This document shows positions 1 to 6,384 of a DNA stretch of 14,611 bases, in pieces (positions within the stretch are counted from its first letter, which is position 1; each line of letters starts with the position of its first letter). Position numbers and translations under genes: made by a program. The DNA lies in contig CAZXPA010000013.1 in assembly GCA_964642485.1 (NCBI GenBank), forward strand, positions 1 through 14,611, given 5' to 3'. Source of the stretch: CAZXPA01 sp964642485 (GTDB taxonomy: Bacteria; Patescibacteriota; Patescibacteriia; UBA2591; UBA6264). The notes beneath the pieces are model-generated. The model was not told the DNA's origin. It saw only the letters and a list, made by a program, of their open reading frames with translations, and did not search any database.

Positions 1-42
1 TCCTGCCTGCCGGCCTACCTGCCGATAGGCACGCAGGCAGGG
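1..42. repeat. GC-rich palindromic intergenic repeat
   Basis: The sequence is a nested palindrome. The outer arms are CCTGCCTGC and GCAGGCAGG, and the inner arms are GCCTA and TAGGC. It is strongly GC-rich against AT-rich surroundings. Related CCTGCCTGCCGGCAGG sequences occur at 4112-4138 and inside murB at 9345-9368, so this is a dispersed family. Lying downstream of rtcB (minus strand), it could fold in the transcript and act as a 3' end or processing hairpin. A second, AT-rich pair of 9-bp arms, TTTTAGATT at 51-59 and AATCTAAAA at 122-130, brackets the rest of the spacer. I see no gene in 1-132. Confidence 0.8.
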
Positions 43-132
43 ATTTATGGTTTTAGATTTAATTATATTTCAACTTTATTATACAACAAAAAGATTTAAA
101 AAGCAAACAAATTAAGTCAACAATCTAAAATC

Positions 133-1572
133 TTACCCTCCTTTAATCACTGCTAAGGGTACTAATCTGACAACTTTTTTAGCCAAGCCAGCTTGATGAA
201 CAATATCAACCACTTGATCAACATCCTTGTAAGCAATTGGTGCTTCTTCGGCTATACCTCGCATTGAACGACATTTAATCAAGATTCCTTTTTCTTTCAG
301 TCTTCTAACTACTTCTTCTCCTCGAACTCTTCTCATTGCGGCATGACGCGACATTGCCCGACCAGCGCCATGACATACTGTATACCATGCCTCCTTTGAT
401 TTTTCAGTCCCCACACAAACATAAGAAGCGGTGCCCATGGTTCCAGGAACGATTGCTGGCTGTCCTGTTATTTTATATCTCTCTGGAATTTCTGGGTGTC
501 CGGGAGGAAAAGCCCTGGTCGCTCCCTTCCGATGAACAATTAATTTCATTTTTTCTCCATTAACTTCGTGTTCCTCTATTTTAGCGATATTATGGGCTAC
601 GTCGTAAAGCAATTTTAAATTTGCCTTTTCTCCTAGAACTCTTTTCCATGCTCTTCTGACATAAAAAGCAATCATATGTCTATTAGCCCAAGCATAATTG
701 CAAGCTGCAGACATGGCTTTAAAAAACCTCTGACCTTCAGGGCTATTAAAAGGAACACAGGCCAATTCTCTGTCTGGAAGTCTAATATTGTATTTTGGTA
801 AAGCCCGCATAACTATCTTTAAGTAGTCCGTGCAGTTTTGATGCCCGAAACCACGAGAACCAGTATGAATCATTACCACGACTTGATCTTTATACAGACC
901 AAAAATCTTAGCCGTCTGTTCGTTAAAAATTTCCTCTACCTTTTCCAGGCTACAGAAATGATTCCCGCTCCCGAGGGTCCCTACTTGATCTCTGCCGCGA
1001 ATCTTTGCTCGATCAGAAACCGCTGAAGCATCTGCCTGCTCCATTCTTCCTTTTTCCTCACAATTCTCAATGTCTTCTTTTTCTCCATAACCTTGCTCAA
1101 CTAATTTAGGAACACCGCCTTGTAAAATTTTGTTAATCTGGTCAATGCTTAATTTTATTCGCCTGCCTACACCTAATCCTGAAGGAACCTCTTTTTGCAT
1201 TTCATTGGCTAAATTTTCTAAATAAGGTTTAATGTCTTTTTCTGTGTATTCAGACAATAACAATCTGATACCACAATTTTCATCGTAGCCAACAAAACCG
1301 GGAGAAATAACTCCTTCTGGTAACTTCATTGCTCCGACACCGCCAATTGGCGGACCGTAGCCTGAGTGAATATCCGGCATTCCTATAGCATATTTTATAA
1401 TCCCTGGCAGGGTGGCACTGTTTACTAACTGAATTAAAGCCTCTTCTTCTATGGAGTCCCTCATTCTTTCAGAAACATAAATTCTTGCCGGAACTCTCAT
1501 ATCCTTCCGAAAAGACCTGGGGATTTCATAAAGATAATCGTTTATTTTTTTTAAATCTTGTTTAGTTAACAT
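133..1572 (-). CDS. rtcB: RNA-splicing ligase RtcB (3'-phosphate/5'-OH RNA ligase)
   Basis: RtcB joins RNA 2',3'-cyclic phosphate (or 3'-phosphate) ends to 5'-OH ends using GTP and Mn2+, in RNA repair and tRNA splicing. Numbered from the chosen start (479 aa), the metal-site residues D97 and C100 sit in GYDENCG. GSGNH is at 201-205, His236 in IHTGSRG, His327 in AHN, HRKGATRAF begins at 347, and the guanylylated His401 is in HGAGR. All family landmarks are present. The open frame runs 22 codons further upstream into the archease gene, but the ATG at 1570-1572 fits the conserved N-terminus (MLTKQDLKKI). It also lies only 4 nt after the archease stop, so I take that start. The neighbouring archease gene supports the call strongly. 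Confidence 0.97.
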   Translation of the reverse strand: MLTKQDLKKINDYLYEIPRSFRKDMRVPARIYVSERMRDSIEEEALIQLVNSATLPGIIKYAIGMPDIHSGYGPPIGGVGAMKLPEGVISPGFVGYDENCGIRLLLSEYTEKDIKPYLENLANEMQKEVPSGLGVGRRIKLSIDQINKILQGGVPKLVEQGYGEKEDIENCEEKGRMEQADASAVSDRAKIRGRDQVGTLGSGNHFCSLEKVEEIFNEQTAKIFGLYKDQVVVMIHTGSRGFGHQNCTDYLKIVMRALPKYNIRLPDRELACVPFNSPEGQRFFKAMSAACNYAWANRHMIAFYVRRAWKRVLGEKANLKLLYDVAHNIAKIEEHEVNGEKMKLIVHRKGATRAFPPGHPEIPERYKITGQPAIVPGTMGTASYVCVGTEKSKEAWYTVCHGAGRAMSRHAAMRRVRGEEVVRRLKEKGILIKCRSMRGIAEEAPIAYKDVDQVVDIVHQAGLAKKVVRLVPLAVIKGG

Positions 1573-1576
1573 AGGC

Positions 1577-1990
1577 TTAAATATCAAAAAGCACAATTGC
1601 CTGCCATTGATCATCAATCTTTTTAACTTCCAAGTCATGCCAGGTAACAGCTTTAATCTCGGTCTGCAAACTATTAAATTTTTTTCCTTTAATTTTTCCT
1701 TTTAGTTTTTTATCAGTTAATATTTTAAACTCGGCCTCAAAATAGACTTCATTGTTAACATCACTTAGATATAAGGCTTCAGACAAAAAATTAATTAACA
1801 AAGATTCTAAATCTTTTGACTTAATATTTATTTTACGATTAACAATTGGTGACTGCTCACTAACAACTGGCTGAATGCTTTCAGACATTCCTTTCAACAT
1901 ATTAGAAAAAACCTCTTTTAAATCCTGGCCATAAGCTCTAATCTTCAAATCCGCCGTATGCTCTATTAATTCATAATCTTTTTTTATCAT
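1577..1990 (-). CDS. Archease, RtcB cofactor
   Basis: Archease is a small protein that promotes RtcB guanylylation and allows multiple turnover. This one is 137 aa, the usual size for the family. It carries the conserved N-terminal HTADLKIRAYG segment (residues 11-21) with the metal-binding Asp. Its C-terminus pairs a DLEVKKIDD strand with the hydrophobic final residues LFDI, as in other archeases. It lies 26 nt downstream of ftsE and 4 nt upstream of the rtcB ATG, so it is almost certainly co-transcribed and probably translationally coupled with rtcB. Gene fusion is unlikely because a TAA stop separates the frames. Confidence 0.93.
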   Translation of the reverse strand: MIKKDYELIEHTADLKIRAYGQDLKEVFSNMLKGMSESIQPVVSEQSPIVNRKINIKSKDLESLLINFLSEALYLSDVNNEVYFEAEFKILTDKKLKGKIKGKKFNSLQTEIKAVTWHDLEVKKIDDQWQAIVLFDI

Positions 1991-2016
1991 AAATCATAAA
2001 TCTTAAATCTGCAATC

Positions 2017-2712
2017 CTAAATTACATACCTCCCCTTGTTCATTTGATCACCAATAACTATTCCCCGATCAAGGGTAATAACTCTTTTCTTTAAGAAATT
2101 AACTATTTCCCGATTATGAGTTACTAAAAGAACGGTTGTGCCAAACTCATTGATTTTAGCTAACAACTCAACAATATCCCGGGTAGTGATTGGATCAAGA
2201 TTGCCCGTCGGCTCATCAGCAACTAATATTTTTGGCCGATGAGCTAAAGCTCTCGCCACAACTACTCGCTGAGCCTCGCCAGCTGAAAGCTGTTGAGGGA
2301 AATAATCAGCTTTATCTTCTAAGCCAACTATTTTCAAAACCTGCTTAACAATTGGTGATATTTTCCTACGCGGAGTATTAACCATTTCTAGGGCAAAAGC
2401 AACGTTTTCGTAAGCTGTCTTTTTCTCTAATAATTTAAGATCTTGAAAAACAACACCAATCTGACGACGTAGGGCTGGTGTTTCTCCCGGCTTTATATTC
2501 GTAATATCCCAACCACCAACAATAATCTTTCCTTCGTTCAACCGTTCTTCAGTAATTAATAATCTAACAATTGTACTCTTGCCTGCTCCTGATTGACCAA
2601 CAATGGAAACAAATTCTTTTGGCCTAATATGAAAACTGACTTCTCGCAAAGCATAAACATCTGGGGGATAAAATTTAGTGACATTGATGAATTTAATCAT
2701 ATGTTTAGACAT
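2017..2712 (-). CDS. ftsE: Cell division ATP-binding protein FtsE
   Basis: FtsE is the cytoplasmic ATPase of the FtsEX complex, an ABC-type machine that activates peptidoglycan hydrolases at the division site. The 231-aa protein has Walker A GQSGAGKST (39-47), Q-loop Gln90 (VVFQD), signature LSAGEAQR (142-149), Walker B ILVADEP (162-168), the D-loop and H-loop His199. The N-terminal FxNVTKxYP and the LREVSFxI segment are typical of FtsE. The signature has Ala in place of the second Gly of LSGGE. Met5 is an alternative start, because the reported ATG lies 1 nt from the discriminator base of the tRNA-like sequence. No ftsX follows; archease comes next instead. A LolD-like ABC ATPase is the main alternative identity. 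Confidence 0.88.
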   Translation of the reverse strand: MSKHMIKFINVTKFYPPDVYALREVSFHIRPKEFVSIVGQSGAGKSTIVRLLITEERLNEGKIIVGGWDITNIKPGETPALRRQIGVVFQDLKLLEKKTAYENVAFALEMVNTPRRKISPIVKQVLKIVGLEDKADYFPQQLSAGEAQRVVVARALAHRPKILVADEPTGNLDPITTRDIVELLAKINEFGTTVLLVTHNREIVNFLKKRVITLDRGIVIGDQMNKGRYVI

Positions 2713-2713
2713 T

Positions 2714-2791
2714 AGCCAGCGCTGAGGATCGAACTCAGGACCTCCGCTTGGAGTTTATCCGCCTTTGGCGGAAGAGCGGCGCCCCGCCTGC
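2714..2791 (-). pseudogene. Degenerate tRNA-like sequence (tRNA remnant)
   Basis: The 3' half is tRNA-perfect: T-arm at 2722-2738 (stem CTGAG/CTCAG, loop TTCGATC), variable loop AGGTC, acceptor strand CGCTGGC at 2715-2721 and discriminator T. An anticodon-type stem CCGCT/AGCGG (2775-2779 with 2744-2748) is also present. However, it encloses 26 nt rather than 7, including the perfect hairpin TCCGCCAAAGGCGGA. The region where a D-arm should be is only 5 nt. The best 5' acceptor strand, GCAGGCG at 2785-2791, pairs at 6 of 7 positions. CCA is not encoded, unlike the two adjacent tRNAs. I cannot assign an anticodon; the bases CTCCA before the 3' stem hint weakly at Trp. A dead tRNA interrupted by a palindromic repeat is the simplest reading. 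Confidence 0.5.
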
Positions 2792-2799
2792 AAAATGCC

Positions 2800-2874
2800 T
2801 GGAGCCGAGAGTGAGATTCGAACTCACGACCTAGCGCTTACGAAGCGCTTGCTCTACCGCTGAGCTATCTCGGC
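2800..2874 (-). tRNA. tRNA-Thr (anticodon CGT)
   Basis: A full cloverleaf can be drawn: acceptor GCCGAGA/TCTCGGC, D-arm GCTC/GAGC, anticodon stem AGCGC/GCGCT with loop TTCGTAA (anticodon CGT, reading ACG), T-arm GTGAG/CTCAC with TTCGAAT, discriminator T and encoded CCA. It lies 8 nt downstream of tRNA-Gly. The spacer contains TGGAGC, which is complementary to the GCTCCA end of tRNA-Gly. Confidence 0.96.
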
Positions 2875-2882
2875 GCTCCAGG

Positions 2883-2956
2883 TGGAGCGGGCAATGGGAA
2901 TCGAACCCACACCATAACCTTGGGAAGGTCACGTACTACCACTATACTATGCCCGC
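2883..2956 (-). tRNA. tRNA-Gly (anticodon CCC)
   Basis: The cloverleaf has acceptor GCGGGCA/TGCCCGC, anticodon stem TGACC/GGTTA with loop TTCCCAA (anticodon CCC, reading GGG), T-arm GTGGG/CCCAT with TTCGATT, discriminator T and encoded CCA. It is first in the tRNA group, followed by tRNA-Thr, the tRNA-like remnant and ftsE on the same strand. CCC is normally a supplementary glycine anticodon, so other tRNA-Gly genes should lie elsewhere. Confidence 0.96.
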
Positions 2957-2968
2957 AATTTCTTTTTT

Positions 2969-3050
2969 ACCCCATTAGAAAGTTATAATTATTCCCTAAC
3001 GATAAACTAAAAGATTATTGAGTTTTTGAAGCGGGCTTTCTAACGGGGTT
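2969..3050. mobile_element. MITE-like inverted-repeat element, copy A (82 bp)
   Basis: Terminal inverted repeats ACCCCATTAGAAAG (2969-2982) and CTTTCTAACGGGGT (3036-3049, extended by one T) bound an AT-rich interior. The same termini with the same orientation recur at 9514-9730 and 14138-14221. The left end continues as TTATAATTATT and the right end is preceded by GCGGG, so the two ends are distinguishable. The element overlaps the 3' end of def and encodes its last 11 residues. It carries no transposase. Any mobilisation would have to be in trans, which is inference. Confidence 0.75.
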
Positions 3051-3596
3051 TAATTTCTTAATTGCTTTTATTTTCTTTAAAAAACCAACCCGGTCAAGAA
3101 TTAAAATTCCATCAAGATGGTCTATCTCATGTTGTAAGTCCCGGGCCAACAAACCCTCAGCCTTAATTCTAACATTTTGTTCTTTTTCTAACAAATAGGC
3201 CTCAATCTCAACTGACTTAGGTCTTTTTATACTTAAACTAACACCGGGTAAACTTAAACATCCCTCAAAATCACTCACTTGTTTATCTGATTTCTTAACA
3301 ACTTTAGGATTAAGCAAACTAAGCGGCCCCCGACCAACCCGCTCGCTTTTGACTGAGCCAAAGGCGAGGCCGGGCGCGGTTGCCTTAGCTCCAGGCCATG
3401 GCCGGCGGGCGTCAACAACAATAATTCTTCTCTTATCCCCTATTTGAGGAGCAGCTAGGCCAATGCCTTCTTCCTGATACATTATTTTTAACATCTTTTT
3501 AGCTAAATCACGGACCTCATTAGTAATTTCCTTAACTTCCTGACATTTTATCCGTAAAATAGGGTCATTATATTTTCTAATCTTTAGTAAAGGCAT
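3015..3596 (-). CDS. def: Peptide deformylase
   Basis: Peptide deformylase removes the formyl group from the N-terminal Met of new proteins, using a metal held by Cys and two His. All three motifs are present in 193 aa: GIGLAAPQ (44-51), EGCLSLPG (111-118, Cys113) and QHEIDH (156-161, with His157, Glu158 and His161). Two oddities are visible. Residues about 64-90 form a GC-rich insertion between motifs I and II, where most family members pass directly from VDV to the PLxLxNP strand. The last 11 residues (NPVRKPASKTQ) are encoded by the copy A repeat, beyond the normal C-terminal helix. It lies about 100 nt after rplM as the last gene of the operon. Confidence 0.95.
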   Translation of the reverse strand: MPLLKIRKYNDPILRIKCQEVKEITNEVRDLAKKMLKIMYQEEGIGLAAPQIGDKRRIIVVDARRPWPGAKATAPGLAFGSVKSERVGRGPLSLLNPKVVKKSDKQVSDFEGCLSLPGVSLSIKRPKSVEIEAYLLEKEQNVRIKAEGLLARDLQHEIDHLDGILILDRVGFLKKIKAIKKLNPVRKPASKTQ

Positions 3597-3697
3597 ATCA
3601 AAACCATTTTAGCATTTTTGGGATAAAAAAACAATCCTATTAAGGACTTTTTAAAAACTTGCAATTTTAAAACTTTCAACCTACAATTTGAAATTCT

Positions 3698-4063
3698 TTA
3701 ATTCTTAAATCTTAATCTTTTAATTCTTGGTTTTCTTAATTTATTTTTGGGCAACATATTATAGACCGCTTTATGTAAAACCTGGTCCGGACTTTTAGCA
3801 AAAACCTCTTTCATTTTTCTGGTTTTTAAACCACCTGGATAGCCACTATGATGATAATATTTCTTTTGTTCTAATTTTCGACCGGTAATCTTTATCTTTT
3901 TAACATTTTTAACAATAACAATATCTCCTAAATCAAGATTAGGCACATAACTAGGCTTTCCTTTGCCAATTAATAACTGAGCAATTCTACTAGCTAAACG
4001 ACCCAAAGATTGATCAGTGGCGTCAATGGCATGAACTTTCCTCCGTATCTCTGGTTTTGTCAT
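3698..4063 (-). CDS. rplM: 50S ribosomal protein L13 (uL13)
   Basis: uL13 is an early-assembling large-subunit protein. The 121-aa product shows the family's HAIDATDQSLGRLAS start, the KPSYVPNLDLGDIVIVKN block, GRKLEQKKYYHHSGYPGG and the VYNMLPKNKLRK motif. It is shorter than the roughly 142 residues of E. coli, mainly at the two ends. The usual partner rpsI (uS9) does not follow. Instead about 100 nt of AT-rich spacer leads to def, so uS9 must be encoded elsewhere. The gene is the eighth of the infA-def operon. Confidence 0.97.
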   Translation of the reverse strand: MTKPEIRRKVHAIDATDQSLGRLASRIAQLLIGKGKPSYVPNLDLGDIVIVKNVKKIKITGRKLEQKKYYHHSGYPGGLKTRKMKEVFAKSPDQVLHKAVYNMLPKNKLRKPRIKRLRFKN

Positions 4064-4111
4064 AAAATAAATAAAATTAGAAATTGGTATAGAAAATGGA
4101 AATACTATTTT

Positions 4112-4138
4112 GCCTGCCTGCCTGCCTGCCGGCAGGTA
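4112..4138. repeat. CCTG tandem repeat and GC palindrome
   Basis: GCCT/CCTG tetranucleotide repeats run into the palindrome CCTGCCGGCAGG (4125-4136). The block sits in the middle of the rplM-rplQ spacer. It is framed by AT-rich arms that are roughly inverted (TAGAAAATGG near 4090 and TATTTTCTGTTTTCTA near 4152), so the spacer can fold as one long hairpin with a GC tip. It belongs to the same family as 1-42. Confidence 0.75.
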
Positions 4139-4163
4139 TTCCCCAGTAACTATTTTCTGTTTT

Positions 4164-4514
4164 CTAGACTAACTCAAGTATTACCATTTTTGCTCCATCC
4201 CCTTTTCTTGAACCAACTTTAATAATCCTCAAATAACCACCTGGTCGATCTTTATACTTCGGCCCAATCTCTTCAAGTATTTTCTTAGTTGCCTCCCGGC
4301 TTTGTAAATAAGAATTAATTCTCCGATAATTATTTAAATTATTTTCTTTAGCCCGAGTAATTAAACGTTCAATAATTGGCTTAACTGCTTTAGCTTTGGC
4401 TTCAGTGGTTTTTATCTTCCCTTTTAAAACAAAATTTAAAGCCAGGCTTTTTAATAAAGCTTTACGCGGACCGATTTTTCTGCCCAAAATTTTCCCTTTT
4501 TTTCTATGTCTCAT
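4164..4514 (-). CDS. rplQ: 50S ribosomal protein L17 (bL17)
   Basis: bL17 binds near the polypeptide exit tunnel. The 116-aa product opens with MRHRKKGKILGRKIGPRKAL and includes the conserved LxLNFVLKGKIKTTEAKAKAVKPIIERLIT helix region. It ends in GGYLRIIKVGSRKGDGAKMVILEL. This covers the whole family length with no obvious insertion. It follows rpoA as in most bacteria, but through a 110-nt spacer that holds an inverted repeat instead of the usual few bases. Confidence 0.97.
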   Translation of the reverse strand: MRHRKKGKILGRKIGPRKALLKSLALNFVLKGKIKTTEAKAKAVKPIIERLITRAKENNLNNYRRINSYLQSREATKKILEEIGPKYKDRPGGYLRIIKVGSRKGDGAKMVILELV

Positions 4515-4602
4515 AGAACCTTACGAAAGTACAAATCCTTACTAATAGTACAAATAAATTTATTAGTAAAATTGGTATAAATTCGTAATTTAGTAAGGTT
4601 CT
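4515..4602. repeat. Inverted repeat in the rpoA-rplQ spacer
   Basis: AGAACCTTAC (4515-4524) and GTAAGGTTCT (4593-4602) are perfect 10-bp inverted arms. Further partial pairing continues inward through TACAAATCC and similar blocks. A direct copy of GTAATTTAGTAAGGTT recurs at 4611-4626. The terminal ACCTTAC motif is shared with the spacer at 7156-7275, so this is a small local family. In the transcript it would form an intercistronic hairpin. Confidence 0.7.
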
Positions 4603-4624
4603 AATGATTAGTAATTTAGTAAGG

Positions 4625-5533
4625 TTATTTCTTTCTTTTTGTGGTTTTTTTGGTTTTCTTTGCTTTTTTCTTGGTTTTCTTAACTGCCTTTTTCTTAATT
4701 ATCTTTTTCTTAGCTGCTTTTTTCTTAACTGTCTTTTTGGTCTTTTTTACTGGTTTCCTGGTCTTTTTTGCTTTTGAGACTTTTTTTGCTTTCTTAGCCT
4801 TCCGAGGTTTTCTTCTTTTAACTTTCTCAATCTCTTCGCCCAACTGAACCAAAGCCTTAAATTGATTAGTTAATAATTCACTGGCAACTAAAAACGCTTT
4901 AAATGGAGAAAAGGCCCCGTCAGTCTCAATTCCTAAAATAATCTTGTCAAAATCTGTTCTTTTCCCCACCCGGATATTTTCAACATTAACTGAAACTTGT
5001 AAAACAGGACTAAACATTGAATCAACAACAATTGTGCCAATATCTAACCCCGCTCTTGATTTTTCTTCTGAAGGCGCCCAGCCATATCCTTTAACCACCC
5101 AAATCTCCATTTCTAAATTAGCCTTTTTGTCAGTTAAAGTAGCAATTAATAAATCTGGATTAACAATTTCCACATCAGCTGATTTGTCAATATCAGCAGC
5201 TTTGACCTTTTTTTCGCCACTCGCCTTAAGGGTTAATTTAACAGGTTCATCCCCTGGTGAGAGAATCCTTAAACGAAGTGCTTTTAAGTTCAAAATAATT
5301 TCTAAAACATCTTCTTGGACATGAGGGATGATTGAGAATTCATACTTAACCCCTTTTATTTTTACAGCTGTTACTGCCACTCCCGGAAGTGAGGTCAACA
5401 AGACTCTTCTTAGGGTATTCCCCCAGGTAATGCCATAACCTGGCCAGCAGGGTTTAATAATAATTGACCCTTTATTTTTATTTTTAGTATCTGTTTGATA
5501 TTCAACCTTTGTTGGTAAAAAAATATTTTCCAT
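4625..5533 (-). CDS. rpoA: RNA polymerase alpha subunit with lysine-rich tail in place of the C-terminal domain
   Basis: Alpha dimerises through its N-terminal domain to nucleate assembly of beta and beta-prime. Residues 1-236 contain that domain: GITWGNTLRRVLLTSLPG (34-51), the VKYEFSIIPHVQEDVLEI block (62-79), VENIRVGKRTDFDKIIL (184-200) and an alpha-helical end near 230. The usual C-terminal domain would bind UP-element DNA and activators through its helix-hairpin-helix motif. I see none of it. Residues 239-302 are instead 36 Lys and 5 Arg out of 64, with no acidic residue, in short KKxKK units like a histone H1 tail. The tail is in frame and ends at TAA, so it is not an obvious frameshift product. 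Operon position between rpsD and rplQ is standard. Confidence 0.95.
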   Translation of the reverse strand: MENIFLPTKVEYQTDTKNKNKGSIIIKPCWPGYGITWGNTLRRVLLTSLPGVAVTAVKIKGVKYEFSIIPHVQEDVLEIILNLKALRLRILSPGDEPVKLTLKASGEKKVKAADIDKSADVEIVNPDLLIATLTDKKANLEMEIWVVKGYGWAPSEEKSRAGLDIGTIVVDSMFSPVLQVSVNVENIRVGKRTDFDKIILGIETDGAFSPFKAFLVASELLTNQFKALVQLGEEIEKVKRRKPRKAKKAKKVSKAKKTRKPVKKTKKTVKKKAAKKKIIKKKAVKKTKKKAKKTKKTTKRKK

Positions 5534-5540
5534 ATAAATT

Positions 5541-5644
5541 CAATTTAACAATATAACAATTTAACAACTAAACAATACTATCTCACAAAGATAATATTTA
5601 TAATCTCTTTTGTTAAATTGTTAAGTTGCTTAGTTGTTAAGTTG
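5541..5644. repeat. Long inverted repeat in the rpsD-rpoA spacer
   Basis: The left arm is 5541-5575 and the right arm 5610-5644, 35 nt each. By hand count they are complementary at 27 of 35 positions. Both arms are built from TTAACAA units, so they also resemble direct repeats. The spacer shows no coding potential; a folded transcript would place a long imperfect hairpin between rpsD and rpoA. Confidence 0.65.
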
Positions 5645-5649
5645 ATTAT

Positions 5650-6276
5650 TTATCGACTATAAAAAGAAATTATTAAATCGGTCTCAAATTCTTTGGGCAA
5701 ATCTTCTGGCCCAGGGTCTTTTAAAACCTTGATTTGATATTTTTTCTTATCCAGATTTAACCAAGCTGGTAAAACCACTTTATCTTTACTCAAAGAAATC
5801 TGCTCTTTTATTGCCTGAATGATTGATTTTTTCTCTTTTGGCTGGATAGTGTCACCAATCTTAACCTGATATGACGGAATATCAACCCGCCGATTATTAA
5901 TCAAAATATTGCCATGGCTAATAACTTGACGGGCTTTTTTTCGTGAACTAGTAAAACCAGCCCGGTAAACAACATTATCTAATCTCTTTTCTAAAAATCC
6001 TAAAAAGGCCTCTTCAGTGTTACCTTCCTTTTGTTTTGCTTTAATAAAGTAGTTTTTAAATTGTTTTTCTGAGAGATTATAGGAACGTTTTAAACATTGC
6101 TTTCCCCGGAGCTGGCGACCATAATCTGATAAGCGAGGATAACCTTTTGGCCCCTGGGCTCCAGGCGGATATTTTTTCTTAACTAAAGGACATTTTGAAG
6201 AATAACAACGTTCGCCTTTTAAAAAAAGCTTTTTACCCTCCCGGCGACACATTTTACATTGTGGTGATGCTCGCAT
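5650..6276 (-). CDS. rpsD: 30S ribosomal protein S4 (uS4), zinc-binding form
   Basis: uS4 is a primary 16S rRNA binder of the small-subunit body and often a translational autoregulator. The 208-aa protein keeps four N-terminal cysteines (C7, C10, C24, C29; CxxC and CxxxxC) that mark the zinc-containing form. It has the YPPGAQGPKGYPRLSDYGRQL block and an S4 RNA-binding domain from RLDNVVYRAGF to VKIGD (about 98-143). Length matches E. coli (206). The order rpsK-rpsD-rpoA is the classical alpha operon. The flanking spacers on both sides hold inverted repeats. Confidence 0.97.
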   Translation of the reverse strand: MRASPQCKMCRREGKKLFLKGERCYSSKCPLVKKKYPPGAQGPKGYPRLSDYGRQLRGKQCLKRSYNLSEKQFKNYFIKAKQKEGNTEEAFLGFLEKRLDNVVYRAGFTSSRKKARQVISHGNILINNRRVDIPSYQVKIGDTIQPKEKKSIIQAIKEQISLSKDKVVLPAWLNLDKKKYQIKVLKDPGPEDLPKEFETDLIISFYSR

Positions 6277-6298
6277 AAGCGCTCCGCTTAATAATTCG

Positions 6299-6377
6299 AA
6301 TCTACAAATGTATGCGAATACTACAAATTGAATTACCCTTTTTTTTTATTCGTTGTATTCGTATGTATTCGTAGATT
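6299..6377. repeat. Inverted repeat in the rpsK-rpsD spacer
   Basis: AATCTACAAATGTATGCGAA at 6299-6318 and its continuation to about 6324 pair with 6352-6377. By hand count 21 of 26 positions are complementary, with CGAATAC/GTATTCG and AATCTAC/GTAGATT perfect. A run of T follows the left arm at about 6340-6347. No gene is visible in this 108-nt spacer. Confidence 0.7.
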
Positions 6378-6384
6378 AGCATTA

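Noticed and set aside
336..1026. Plus-strand open frames opposite rtcB
   Set aside because: They lie antisense to strongly conserved RtcB motifs and their translations show no family features.
1573..1638. Longer rtcB N-terminus (22 extra residues)
   Set aside because: It would overlap the archease coding end and does not match the family N-terminus. The ATG at 1570-1572, 4 nt after the archease stop, fits better.
2714..2791. Class II tRNA (Ser, Leu or Tyr) with CTCC/GGAG as a variable arm
   Set aside because: No 5-bp stem with a 7-nt anticodon loop can be drawn before that arm, and the D-arm is absent.
2800..3014. tRNA cluster as a phage or island attachment site
   Set aside because: No integrase, no duplicated tRNA 3' end at a distance and no island boundary is visible in the window.
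4641..4847. Plus-strand open frame rich in Phe and Leu that looks like a membrane protein
   Set aside because: It is the antisense reading of the lysine-codon repeats of the rpoA tail (AAA/AAG becomes TTT/CTT), with no start signal of its own.
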